From: Branchiostoma floridae
Taxonomy: Eukaryota; Chordata; Leptocardii; Amphioxiformes; Branchiostomatidae
NCBI RefSeq assembly: GCF_000003815.2
Contig: NC_049985.1
Coordinates: 11,523,699 to 11,587,698, forward strand
DNA length: 64,000 nucleotides
Reading direction: 5' to 3'
The notes below the pieces were generated by a model. That model was not told the origin of the DNA. It made no database searches and saw only the letters and a list, made by a program, of their open reading frames with translations. Below, piece after piece: positions 35,878-48,420 of the stretch; the first letter of the stretch is position 1; the number at the start of each line of letters is the position of its first letter. A program made the translations under genes and the position numbers.

Positions 35878-37213
35878 TAATCGGGGGAGACATCACTACA
35901 TGCTTTCTCAAATAATAGCTACGTATAGTGTGATAACTTGCATGCTATGAAGCTTCTTAAACCATAGTCACGGCGACTGAAGACAGCTAGAATCTACACA
36001 GTAAATATATTCCCACCTGTGAGACGAAGTTGGTGACAACGTAAGAGCTTGCAGTGCTTACCTGCCCGTGTCACACTCTGTCTGTAAGTACTGTCTAATC
36101 GGTTAACCTGTCTCTTCACTTGACTTGAGGCAAAATGTACTCTAAGTTCACGTAAACGTAGATGGTTATTGTGCAAATCAGTATCTAACTCGCATGTTTA
36201 ATTGCGCCATATTCCATGAAATGCTCAATGACTCTCAAACATATGACATTTGTAACAGAGAAAGAGACAGGGAGGCACTAGTATATCGTTGGACAACATT
36301 TATACAAATACATGACTGATTTGCATAATTGGCTAGGAAATTAGTAAAGACATACTAATCAAAGCTGATGAAAATCTGTATAATGGAACATTGTGATTTA
36401 GGGAAAGGAACTTCGGCCGACACGTTGAAGTTAATAAAACATCAGCCTACTTGGATTGGTAAATACACCCACCCCCACACACACACACACACCCACACTA
36501 ATAAATGGTATGTTCTATAAATGGAAACGCTGATTGTGCACGTTCGATTCTGGCAACTAAGTCATTTTGGCTACTTCCTCCCTTTCGATAAACAAGTACA
36601 AAAACACTTCTGTCATATTTTATCAACGGATACCAGCAGTGTCGCTTTCCTCTGTCTTTACATTCTTGTATAACAGGGTACAAAAGTATACATCAGTCTT
36701 ATTTACTTCCTCTTACTTTAGATTTGTTGACAAAACTTTGTGATCTAGAAGATAGGGCATGACTATTGATTAAATATTAGATACAGTACATCAATTTACA
36801 TCAACTTAAAATTGTTCTGTGTTGGTTGCTAAAAGTACCCCCCCCCCTAGACATGGCAGAAATGGACCGTTCTATGGACTTCAAAACAGATGACATTATA
36901 CTTCGCTGCAGACTCGTCATTTGCCTGACCCCTCTAGACTGAGTGCAGTTGCAGGGCCGGAGAAACTGGTATGTTTTCGGTGGAAATGTCAACGAATCGG
37001 TGTTACTTCATTCTTCTAAATATCTATCTTGATACCTTATCTTCGGGCGACTAGATGATGACGTGATATGTGTATCTAATGTTGAGTATGTTAAACAGGT
37101 TTGTTATACATGTATCTTACATGGTCGTGGGGAAATTCAACTTATTCTATTCCATTCTCGTGACGTTCTGAATTACTTAAATTCTCTTTTCAGAAGTAAA
37201 ACCTCGATCCAAA

Positions 37214-40200
37214 ATGACTATGTTGAAACTGCTGATCTGCGCGCTCTTCTTGGTGACGGAAGTGGTGAGTACTCGGCAGTATACTGCAAACTATATTTAG
37301 AAAAGAGTCTGTAAAACACTTGTAAACATATCATCTGATTTCAAGCTTGCGTTGCTGACTACTTTGGTATGGTTGTTCATTCATATAGTACACGTATTGG
37401 CAAATACCACACATATCCCCCTGCTTTATCTTCAAAGCTAGTCCTAACACTGTCATCAATCCGTTGTATGGCTTCTGGACCAACACAGTGACAATTACAA
37501 CACTAGTTCATGTTCATAACCGTCAACTGTCGCGTAATATTCCTGGTTGCCTACGGCTCTATGTAGCTGAAGACCACATTGCGCAGTTCTAATTTTCTAA
37601 TTTTCATTGATGAGTCTTTTTCATTCATTGATTGGGTCTTTTTCTGTTGTTTCTTCGTTGCTTCTTTCAACCATTCCATCATTCGTCCCGCGCCAGGCCC
37701 CTGCCCCGTCCCAAGTGCGCCAAAACTTTCACGAGGACAGCGAGGCTGGCATCAACAAGCAGATAAACTTGGAGCTGTACGCTAGCTATGTCTATATGTC
37801 AATGGTGAGGGTTCAACAAGCTCTAGAGTCCATGCTTCATTTGTCTTTATTGTAAGGATATGGGCAAGGAATATGTACATGTTCATAAGACGATTCCCTT
37901 CCGGTCTACATCTTCTATGTTTGTGTCCATAATAAAGCAATATGTCTAGGCACTAGTAGTATACGTAACATTATCTATATATATATTGCAATAAAAGAAA
38001 AAACAAAAACATAAGAAACCCGCCTTTCCTGCGTATATCGTTATCTTATTGTCATCAAGTTAATCTTTTTCTGCAATGTATAGAAATATGATTATTAAGT
38101 GAATCTTAAAAAGTCACAGGGAGCCCCTTATAAACTTAAATTAGACGGAGTCTTAGCGTTACCACCAAATACCAAGGTCACGTGATATGTTGTTCGCTAG
38201 GCGTCGTACTTCGGCCACGATGACGTGTCCCTGGACGGTTTCGCCAGGCTGTTCCTGCGCATGTCTGAGGAGGAGCGGCAACACGCCAACGTGCTGGTGG
38301 ACTACCAGAACAAGCGCGGCGGCCACGTGGTGGGTACAGCTACCAAGTTACCTAGTGGAGGTATTATTTTAGTGTGTGTGAGAGTCTGTATTTGGAAATA
38401 AATTCGATCTAGTTATTGTGGGTAGATTGAGATGTATTTGGTATGCAGGTACTCTTGAGAAATTAGAAGTCCGCCCGATCTCAATCGGTCTCACTAAATA
38501 CCGAAAACAACCGAAAACTAGAAAGGCCGACATTTGCTTGAGAGCAAATACAGCATATTTCAGCCATCTCCATCATGCAACAATAGGCCTTGAGGTCGTT
38601 GACCCCTTTGGCCATTGGAAAATGACAAAAAAAATCCCAAATATATCATTGTAAAGTGGTCCATGCCAAAAATTATACATGGGTCATTTGAATAGATATC
38701 TAGAGCACCCCTTTACCAATTTACGGGTCATTGGGTTGTAAATCAAGGGAACAGGAGCCATAAAATCGCAAAATTAAGCATTTTGTTGTACCGTATGGGA
38801 AAACTTTTATTAAATTTATGTGCACATAATTGAATGACACTTTTATACCAAATTTCAGATCATTTGGTTGTAAAACGAGGCTACAGGAGCCACAAATGTC
38901 CTTTTTTGGTCAAAAAATGGCCAAAAATCGCAAAATTAAGCATTTTGTTGTACAGTATGGGAAAACTTTTATTGAATTTATGTGCACATAATTGAAGGGC
39001 ACTTTTATACCAAATTTCAGATCATTTGGTTGCAAAACGAGGCTACAGGAGCCAAAAATGTCCTTTTTTGGTAAAAAAATGGCAAAAAATCGCAAATTAA
39101 GCAATTTGTTGTACCGTAAGCCAAAACTGTTATTGAATCTAGGTGAGCATATGATCAAGGCACCTCTGTACCAAATTTCATGTCATTCGGCTGTAATACC
39201 AGGGTACAGGAGCCCGAAATATACATAAAAATTGACAAAAACCTCAATAAAATCATTTTAAAGGCAGATATGAAAAAAATGAAAAAAACACCTGGGGGTA
39301 TTGGCTTACTCTACCTTTGTGCCAAATTTCAAGTCAATCGGTCAAAAAATGGCGGAGTTGATTCGATTTGAAGATTTGACAGGAGAAAGAAAGAAAGAAA
39401 GAAACATTACGAATACAATATATTTCACCATACCTATGGTATGGCTGAAATATAACAACCGAAAACAACCGAAAACAACTTGGCATCTGCCGAAAACAAC
39501 CCGTAAAATACGGAAAACAATGAAAACAATTTGATATCTACCGAAAACAACTCCATAAATACCGAAAACACCTCAATAAATACCAAAAGCAACTCAATAA
39601 ATACCGAAAACAACTCGAAACCTCCTAAAACACGCATGAACAACCGATCAGAACTCCAAAACAGCCGGAAAATGACTCTTAAACAACTACTTATTGCTAT
39701 TTTATTTTCATCTACTCGTTACTATCCCTTGCATTATTTTCTGCAAGAATGGGGTGATTCTGGAGGATTTTTGCAGCAAAGGGGAAGTAGACTGTGGAAA
39801 CACCTTTCTATCACACACTGTTTTATTTTGACCATTTAGTTTAATCCAGAATAAGGGGCCTCTGTGGTAATACACGTTTGCGGTTTGTCCATTTAAACCG
39901 ATTTGTTGTGATGGCGGAATGCGTTAAAATTGAGCAAGAAATGTACTAGATTGTTTTGGTTGCTAGAAGAAAATGTAGTACACATGAGGTAAATGCGCAG
40001 CAGGCAGATTCAACAATAATTGATAAGCAAACCCATTTTCGAAGCAGTTTTGTCGGGGGATAGTAGTGACTGCGATTTCATGTTGGGGCCACTACTACAC
40101 CCCCGTTACACCGTAACCTCTGCTTGGAGTTACACAATAGATGCCAAGTAGTATAGATATCCATTGATGAGTTTGCGAGTTAACCAAGCAGTCCCCGTTT

Positions 40201-41887
40201 ATAACATACAGGATACTTACAGGATCCGTGAATCTGAATTCAAACATTAATATATTCCAAAAGGCAAAGGAGATCGTTGACTCTATTATTACTAATATTG
40301 TATTAATAACATGGGTCGTCCTAGCCTAACTTCTGTCCAAAATAAAATCAAAATTATTAAAAAATAACCCATTGAAATGATTGTCTGTTGTTTATGGTTG
40401 TGTCGAGTTGTCTTCGGTAGATAAAAGTTGTTTTCGGTTGTTTTCGGTAGTTAAAAGTTGTTTTCGGTTGTTTTCGGTAGTTAAAAGTTGTTTTCGGTTG
40501 TTTTCGGTTGTTTTCGGTTGTTTTCGGTAATTAGTGAAAGTTGTTTTCGGTTGTTTTCGGTATTTAGTGAAAGTTGTTTTCGGTTGTTTTCGGTATTTAG
40601 TGAAAGTTGTTTTCGGTTGTTTTCGGTTGTTTTCGGTTGTTTTCGGTTGTTTTCGGTTGTTTTCGGTTGTTTTCGGTATTTAGTGAGACCCATCTCAATC
40701 ATGAATCATGCATTGTTTATTAGGGTCTAACTCAGGGGGCGTACTGTAGAACTTCCTTGGGGGCATGTTGGTCCTAGAGCCGGGGAGTTGGGCTGTACAG
40801 GCCCTTGAAACAATCTGGCATCCAGACTAGTCCGTTCCTGGCATCAATCATAAATCTACTACAATGTACCAGGTAATCAATGTACAATATCTCCCCACCA
40901 CAGTATTCAGTATTCTAGACGCTGAAGAAGAGTGATGGCTGTCACTCGAAACGTCCGGAAGTTAATCTGAATTGTATTTGAATGTTGTTTACCTTGATGT
41001 CTAACCTTCATTAACTCCTCATCACAGGTTTACCGGGAAGTGAAGCAGCCGGATCAGACACAGTGGGGTAGCGGGCTGGACGCCATGGAGTCGGCTCTGG
41101 AGCTGGAGAAGCACATGAACCAGGCGCTGCTGGATCTGTACAGGACCGCAGATCGACATCGGGATCCGCAGGTAAGATCATCACAACTGGATCTGTACAA
41201 GATCTCAGATCAACATGGGGATCCGCAGGTAAGATCATCACAACTGGATCTGTACAAGATCACACATCAACATGGGGATCTGCAGGTATTAAAGATCATC
41301 ACAACTGGATCTGTACAAGATCGCAGATCAACATGGGGATCCGCAGGTAAGATCATCACAACTGGATCTGTACAAGATCGCAGATCGACATGCGGATCCA
41401 CAGGTAAGATCATCACACCTGGATATGGACGGGTAAAATCATAGATTAGCACTTAAGTCAAAGAAAATGGATCAGCACAATTGGAATGATCGAGCAAGTT
41501 AACGTTGGTGAACTATCGCTAGGAGAAGCAATATGTACGCAGGAGTTACTGTAACCTGATGAATAGACAGGCCTTGGTGCACCGGATGATAAAGGAAAAT
41601 TGAATGAAATATGAAAATCATAATTATACATACGCTTTTCCTGCATCGGTTGAGAACAAAAACTAGCAAACACATAAAATGAAACGATGGATGCATGGAT
41701 AAATGAATAATTGATCAAGAACAAATGAATTCCACTGCAGATGCAGGACTTCCTGAACTATCACTTCCTGAAGGAGGAGGTGACGCGCATCAAACAGCTG
41801 GGGGATTACGTCACCAAGCTGAAGCGTGTGGGAGACGGACTGGGCGAGTACAACTTCGACCGTGATGTGCTGGGTGGGGGGAAGTAG
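37214..41887 (+). CDS. Secreted ferritin subunit (H-type ferroxidase centre)
   Basis: Five coding exons: 37214-37264, 37697-37804, 38201-38329, 41028-41171, 41741-41887; 579 nt, 192 aa. Residues 1-17 ([17 protein letters not shown]) form a signal peptide, so the subunit enters the secretory pathway as in many invertebrate ferritins. Ferritin stores iron in a 24-subunit shell. Ferroxidase ligands are present: Glu43 (LELY), Tyr50, Glu78 and His81 (EEERQH), Glu123 (LEKHMNQ). The residue equivalent to human H-chain Gln141 is Glu157. All exons are phase 0 at both ends. Exon 4 ends in a minisatellite that repeats its 3' end and donor. The largest intron holds a 2.2-kb hAT-like element. Poly(A) signal AATAAA at 41938-41943. 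Confidence 0.95.
38552..39452. mobile_element. Element nested inside the ferritin-intron hAT-like element
   Basis: ATATTTCAGCCAT near 38552 and its complement ATGGCTGAAATATA at 39440-39452 form terminal inverted repeats. Between them are three tandem units of about 165 bp sharing 'CAAATTTCAGATCATTTGG' and a GAAA tract. The class is not clear. Confidence 0.45.
40388..40682. repeat. TTGTTTTCGG decanucleotide array
   Basis: About 20 copies of TTGTTTTCGG, some separated by short spacers such as TAGTTAAAAG or TATTTAGTGAAAG. The complementary unit (CCGAAAACAA) recurs near 38500 and 39460-39620, so it is a subterminal repeat of the enclosing element. In several frames it gives long spurious open readings. 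Confidence 0.85.
41130..41430 (+). repeat. Exon-boundary minisatellite in ferritin exon 4
   Basis: The last 42 bases of exon 4 plus the first 15 of the intron (CTGGATCTGTACA...CCGCAG, then GTAAGATCATCACAA) are repeated. Donor copies start at 41172, 41229, 41286, 41347 and 41404: spacing 57, 57, 61, 57. Four extra donor sites are therefore present. The first two extra units keep the reading frame open and would add 19 or 38 residues; a 4-bp insertion before the third shifts it. Confidence 0.9.
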
Positions 41888-42091
41888 TGCGCAAATCTCT
41901 GTTAGACGTCATCGTTGTTGCTCTATAGTAAGCACAAAATAAACCAATCATTTTGTCATTTTCCATGAATGATACAACCAGTGCTCCTGTGCCGCATGTA
42001 TACAATCGTACGCTAGATGCATATAACATGATGCAGACATTAATTCTTATCAAGTCTTATATCTTAATGTTAGCTTTTTTATGCTATGCAG

Positions 42092-42538
42092 TTAGGGATG
42101 GGTACCTCGTACCGGTACAAATCGTTTTTTTCTTATTGGACCGGTCCGGAAAAACCGGACCTGAAAAAAATCGATAGACCGGATGTTGGACGGATTCGGA
42201 AAATGAACATATTATATGATCAGGCATTCACATGTTTGGGGGCTTACTGGTCTAAGAAAATCCCAAGAGCGAAGTAGGGTAGAGTTTATAGTAATTTTTA
42301 CCAAGTTTTACAGTCAATTTTACAGAGGCAGTTAGCCTTGTAGGATTTTAAAACGGCAATAGGAGTCGAATATATTTCTTTGTAGCTAAATGGACCATCG
42401 TTTTGAGTATCGTCCATTCACAAGTTTTCACATACCGATTCAGGACCAGATTCAGGTCCGAACCTGGACCTGATCCTCTGGACCTGAACTGGACCTGGGC
42501 CTTAATTTTCTGTACCGTTAGTCCGTTACCCACCCTTA
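42092..42538. mobile_element. Non-autonomous DNA element with GGGTAC ends
   Basis: Begins AGGGATGGGTACC and ends with the inverse-like GGTTACCCACCCTT region. The interior has runs of GGACCTGAACC-type words. Sequence near 5610-5660 in the Harbinger-like element shares the 'GAACCTGGACCTGAT' word. Target duplication not recognisable, so class and exact ends are uncertain. Confidence 0.4.
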
Positions 42539-42828
42539 ACCGGTACCGTAGCTAATATGCTTACCTCTGAGCAAGATCTGTATTTCTATCAGCGTAAATA
42601 AAAACTACCCTTTCCTCATCTTCATCAGTTCGGAAATGTTACTTTTACAGTGTCAAACATTGTACTGTATTCTGATGGCGTATGGAGTTGACTGTAGCAA
42701 GTGACCTTCTATAAAATATATCATGATTTACATATGGATTTATTTCTTGTCTTGTATTCTTTTCATGTATTCTTTCTATGTATTCTTTCCATGAAGGTCC
42801 TTTGTTCTCCGAGCGCATGCAGGACATG

Positions 42829-43135
42829 TTGATTTGATGACATCCTCGTGCGCATCAATTTTCAAGTTTACCAAAAAAAGGAAGTTTCAACTGTGCTTTA
42901 AATCGTACAAATAAGCTGCAAAAGGAGCAAATGTCTGCGATAGATGAATGTGTATATACATGTATATCGGAAAGCGTTTGCTAATGTCAACGTAAATTCC
43001 AAGGTCGAAGAAGAGTGTGAAAACAAAAATGAAGAATCTATTGTTCGACAAACTTGTTTTTCAATTCACACGCTCGCATCAGTACTGGGAACCCCAGATG
43101 ATGTCATTCATGTAATTAAATCAACATGGCCGTAG
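42829..43135. mobile_element. Diverged relative of the Harbinger-like element at 5341
   Basis: Left part resembles CATGTTGATTTGATGACATC. The right part (AAATCAACATGGCC) matches the right end of 5341-6217 over about 60 bases, including 'GATGTCATTCATGTAATTAA'. Internally deleted compared with that copy. Confidence 0.5.
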
Positions 43136-43254
43136 GCTTTATATACTTCCTGTATTTTGTGGCCTTTCTAGTACAAGACCGGTCACCTTGACATAGAAAG
43201 CCACCTTGTACCTTGTCCAAGAAAAATGAGATCAAAAGATATTTTCTATGTCCC

Positions 43255-43515
43255 TGATCAATGTTTGACCTGTATATTAAACCTGTCCTGACCAACACAT
43301 AATACACTTTATGTTTCTCGAATGTGTCAACAAATGTTAAGTAAACAGTTTTAAACCAGATGTAATTTTTGTTTCTCTTTTCCAACACATAAAAAAACTT
43401 TTATTTTTCTGATCAATGTTTGAAAGTGTCAGGTATATCCTGGCTAACACATAGTACACTTTATGTTTCACTAAATGTGTCAACAAATACTATCAAGTAA
43501 ACAATTATAAACCAG
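43255..43515. repeat. Diverged tandem duplication
   Basis: Two copies about 155 bases apart share ATCAATGTTTGA, ACACTTTATGTTTC, AATGTGTCAACAAAT and AAACCAGATG in the same order (about 43255-43360 and 43410-43515). Confidence 0.65.
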
Positions 43516-43976
43516 ATGATAACCCTCTACCCACACTCTCGAACTACAGAAAAATGGATGATCCCTCTTTCTCACCCACTAAATTTGCGAAATGGTGGAC
43601 TATCCATTCCAAGTACATTGACCTGACATAAAACTAATGGTCCATGGATACAGAACTGGTCAAAGGTTAGTTGGAGTTATCTTATAAAATTATTGCCCAC
43701 TCTTCAACGTGTAACGTTACGTGTTGTGTGATCTTGCGTGACACTATAACGTTACGGTTATCAATCCCAACATCTGCTTGGAAGATTTGCAGAAATGAGT
43801 GCCAAACAAAGTCATTTGGAAAACCAAGGAGGTTGAAACGTAACGTTACTTTAGAGGAGCAACGTAATGCATGTAAGAATTCCTTACGGTAATGACGTCG
43901 AAAAATATCTCTAGCCGCCATCCCAACATCTGCTTGAAGATGAGGTTACTGGAGGTCATATTGCATCATCATCAAC

Positions 43977-46900
43977 ATGGCGGCCAAAATCGTCCATATG
44001 TTGCCCGTCGTGAAAAAGGTAAGGATTTTCCCCATTTTTGGAAATCAAATGATTATATTTGTGTGTTTTTATTACGTATCTGACTGATGAAATGATACTT
44101 ACCGCATATTGGCCTTGAACAGCGTGTGTGATCACAACACTAACGTTAGTAGTTGGGGATATTTAGTGGGGAGGGGGGCGTACTTGAAGTTACCCCAAAT
44201 CAGTGTTTTGATAACTTTTTGCACAATAGTATTGCAGTAAACAAGCAGGCATGTTATGAAGGGTAGTCAAGAGAAAATACAACTTTATTTGTTGTTCTTT
44301 AATTGACAACATGTTTGTGTCACAGCCAACAATTGACTATTTACTAGTAGTAGATAATGAGAAAATGTTGTAATTCTTAATTTTGGAATTGGGGATTTGG
44401 ACCTTAAATAAGCTCACTCACAGAGATCAGAACTCATGTGTAGCGACATAAATTCTAGGTAGCTTGCGTTACACGTAGTAGGTCAAAGGTAAAGTCCCTG
44501 TGAAAGAAAACAGTCCTTGACTTGAAGTTGTGTGTCTTGCATGGTCCATTGTTTCGATTTGCATACTACAGTACTGTAGTAGGAGTTTTCTTTTCTTTTA
44601 CAGGGACTTTACTTTTGACATATTGTCTAGAATTCCTGTCACTGCCCATGCATTCTAGTCACTGTGAGAGGGCTTATATCTTTTAAAATCTTAATGATGA
44701 AATTGAATGTAGACGTATACCACAATGTTGCGTAAGGAATTTTGAGAACTTAGGGAACATAGTAACCGTACAAAACATTTGGCACGTGTGTGTCTGTCTG
44801 TATTACATGATACGTCAAGGCTTGCCATAACAATATTGTTCTGTACATTCTGCTTAAGACCAAACTTATCCCCACACATTATGAATAATGGACCTACTTG
44901 TACTTTGGACCTACGCGTATTGTCGGTTTGCTCTTTTATAACACGCTGAAGTTGTGGCTGCCCTTAAACTTGCGAGTTCCTTTAATGCATTTTCCAGTTA
45001 ACGTTACTGTGGTGTGCAATTTGTACAATTGTATCAATGTATCTTGTATCTATATTGTACTTATTGTCAACCCTTTCCTCATATTCCAGCAAGTGAAGCA
45101 ACATGTAAAGGTGGACGACCCGGGACCCCTGGGGTTCCTCCTGGGAATCCCCAGCACCAAGACTGGCGTCACCACAGTGGTGGGGTTAGGCGCCCTGGTG
45201 GGGTTGGACGGTACTGCACTGCAGCAAGAGGCAGAGGACACCTTACTCCACCTGCCCGCAGGTAAAACTCGTAACATCAAATCAAAATTAATTCAACTTA
45301 CTTTCACACATTTGAAACCAAATGATGAAACAATGTGCATGGAGTAAATTGCTTTTTCTTCCTTTTGCAGGTATACGGCTGAGTGGAGTTGCGTACACCT
45401 CTGAGAAACCACCTACACCTGATTATGTGTCCTCCCAGTGTTTGAGATTTGTGCAGGCTGGACTAAAGGTAAGTGTTATGAGTACATCGATGAAGGTTTG
45501 ATATCCAGGTAATACAGATACTCATAATATCATAATATGCCAAAAAGCAGTTACCCAAGCAAGTAGTTCCAAATCATATCCAGATGCCTGAGTAACTGCT
45601 TTTTGGTGTATTATGAGTACCCCTGTAGGTTGTATAGGTTAGTCATGTACAATTTTCATTATATGTACAAATCAATTATGTTTACAGAAACTGAGAAACT
45701 CAAAGTGCGATGATTTGGTTTAGAGTGTTGCCTCTTGAGTGACTATGATACTAACTGCTGATCACCATGCTTCATGGTTAAATTTGATTTGTGCATGTAA
45801 CGTTATATGTAATTATGAAATTTTCTCCATGGCATGGCAGCTGTGACATCCCCTTCAAACACCCTATAGTGTAAAGAACTTCAGTTATTTTTTGGCTGGC
45901 TTTTCTCTCTTGAAGCAAAGTGGATACTTTACTACCGAACAATTCTTTTCCAGGATGTTATTGTAACAAATGAGTGGATTGTACAGCATATTCAAGTGGA
46001 CCCAACCACTGAGAGTGAAGGAGATGCGCAGCTCTCAAAGGTGTTTGTTTATGACTCTGCCAGTGGCAGTGCCACCACCGTTGATGTGCGTGAGGTGGAA
46101 GATTCCATCCTCCCATCTACCACCCTGTTGTTACGTCTCCAGGGGCAACTGTCACTCGAGTTTGAATACAATCCTGGAGAAGGTGGGACATCTGGCATTT
46201 TGATCTGTCAATTTTTTTGTCCTTATCAAATTGACTCGTCAGTATTCTCAAAGAAGATATTGCTTGCGTAAAAAAGGTCTAATCCAAGTTCAAAATCAAC
46301 CTGTATAAAAGAATATGGCAGAAAAGGTCATTGAAAAATAAGCATCCCAGCATAATTTTTTCCTTGTTCTGAAGTTTCCAAGGAAAACCTCCCCATAAAG
46401 TTTATTTCATGATGATAAACATATATGACTATGATATATGATTATATGATGTAGACAGTACATATCCATATCACAGACCATTAGCCACCTTCGTCACAAG
46501 AGTGACCAGTCTGGTTTGAACTCTGTGGTGAGCTCTGACCCGTCACCTGTCAATAATTGCCAATTTTTCGGCAGCTGGACATTAGCGGAAGAAGATTACT
46601 TACATACAAACCTCTTTACCTGCACTAGATGATGACATGTTCAAGGCCATTGAGGAGGGTTTCAGCAATCTCCAGGAAAAGATCGCGACTCCTGCCACCA
46701 TATTCCACCTGATGGACAGCAATGTCCTCCTGCGACAGCACGAAACCGTGGACGCAACTTCGCTCCCCTTGTCTTACCAGGACCCCTGCCATAGGTTACT
46801 GCAGTTTGTGGCAAGACCAGACACAGAGGAGTTGCCCAAAAAAGGAGGGAGCAAAGATAGCAAAGGAAGAAGTAGCACACAGGTGTGAAATTTGCTGACT

Positions 46901-48350
46901 GTATTTTGTAGCCATAGTTGAAGGGATACATGTACTGTATTAAAAGTGTCCTTGTGCTTTGACCATAATGATAACTACACAGCTACTATCAGAGAATGAA
47001 GAGTCAAATTATCAAACAGACATTACAAAATATGATGATGATGATCCTTTATGAAGAGTTTCCATTGTTTCTTGCCAGGATGTGTTGAGTATGCAGCTCC
47101 TGTTCCAACAGACTGGTCTGGAAGCCATCGCCATGTTACCATCCTGTGTGCCTCTTATACACTGGGAGAAAAGTAAGTCATGGTCAATATCAAAAAGTTA
47201 TGGCACTGTGTTTAACACTGTTCCGGCTAAGGTGCAATGCATTCTTTTCATGTAATTGTAATGGTACTGCTGCCTGGGGCTATGAAAGTTTGTTTGTTTT
47301 ATTTTATTTGGATCTCCATCAGTGTGAAGTGACAGACACACATTTAAGTGACACACATGTGGCCAGAAGTCACCTAGTCTTTACAACATGTTTCCAGTTG
47401 GCTCAGCAGGTACTGGTGAGACCTCCCAGTTTGATATCCTTCTTTGCACACTCTGCCAAAGATCCATGTGTAGCATACAAATACGTACCCTTTGACTTCT
47501 GTCCTACAGGAAATTTCCACAACGTGTGCCTGCCCGTGTCCATCAATGCGACTGCCTACATCCACAGAGACGACCCAGTGTCCAGAGTACCCCAGCTCAT
47601 GGTGGAGGCTGTCAGCAGGCAGCTCAGGGGCATGGAGACATGTCTCAACATGCACTTCCAGGTGGGTTATAGATTAAGTGTGAGGCAGCTATGTCTGTAC
47701 TTAAATTTCTTTTTATCCTGAAACTAGCAACTAGCACAGCAATGGAAATGATAACTACTAGTATCTTTTGGATGATATTTTATTTGTAGGAATATAGGCC
47801 TTAGATATTCCTGTGACACATAAGAGAAAAGAATTTACCTGGCTGACATTTTTGGTAACTCTCAACTACCTTTCCATGACCTACTGACCTACCATGCACA
47901 GATGTTTCATGTGTAGTTTGCATTAGCTCCAATATTAGTCAGCAGAGAAAAAATTTGTTTTGGTCCCTGACGGTGTGTATACATATATCTATCTGCATGT
48001 ATTTTCAGGGAGGCCAGTTTTGCGTGCCCACAGCCTACCACTTCCTAGCACCTGGCATGCCACACCTGCTGACAGCTGTCTATCCCAGCAGCCTACTTGA
48101 TGACAAGTTAGGTAAGGACTGTAGCATGTTAATAAGTAAACACTGGGTGAAGTGAGGGTAGACCTTACCTGCTCTGGCACAACATGCAGAAACTGCACTG
48201 CTCCCTCTGGCATAACATATAGAAACTGCATTGCAGGCGCACACACACACACACACACGCGCGCACGCACGCATGCACGCGCACACACACACACACAGAC
48301 GCACACACAGACACAGACACACACACACACACACACAGACACACACTCAG

Positions 48351-48420
<70 letters not shown>

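Larger units (their letters stand above)
33055..37213. other. Intergenic region between divergent SLC6 and ferritin genes
   Basis: About 4.2 kb that should carry both promoters and any 5' non-coding exons. I found no reliable TATA box, and no iron-responsive element (CAGUGN loop with bulged C) near the ferritin start. It holds three separate repeat elements, listed on their own, and a short (CA)n tract at about 36476-36494. Confidence 0.5.
38486..40691. mobile_element. hAT-like non-autonomous element in a ferritin intron
   Basis: Inverted ends (C/G)GGTCTCACTAAATACCG run on into CCGAAAACAA units. An 8-bp duplication ATCTCAAT lies directly outside (38478-38485 and 40692-40699). 2206 bp, no transposase frame. 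Both subterminal zones are built from a 10-bp unit (TTGTTTTCGG or its complement). The centre carries about three tandem units of roughly 165 bp (38760-39230) and a nested element (38552-39452). Confidence 0.78.
41888..43976. other. Spacer between ferritin and UFSP2
   Basis: Ferritin 3' UTR with AATAAA at 41938-41943, then about 2 kb made largely of repeats: a DNA element (42092-42538), a Harbinger-like relic (42829-43135) and a tandem duplication (43255-43515). No further gene seen. Confidence 0.55.

Noticed and set aside
36900-37213. Iron-responsive element upstream of ferritin
   Set aside because: GTGC words exist but none forms a CAGUGN hexaloop with a 5-bp stem and bulged C by eye.
40481-40730. 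Frames of 73-80 codons with repeated NRKQPKT or FGCFRLFSV words
   Set aside because: Translation of the 10-bp TTGTTTTCGG array of a transposon.
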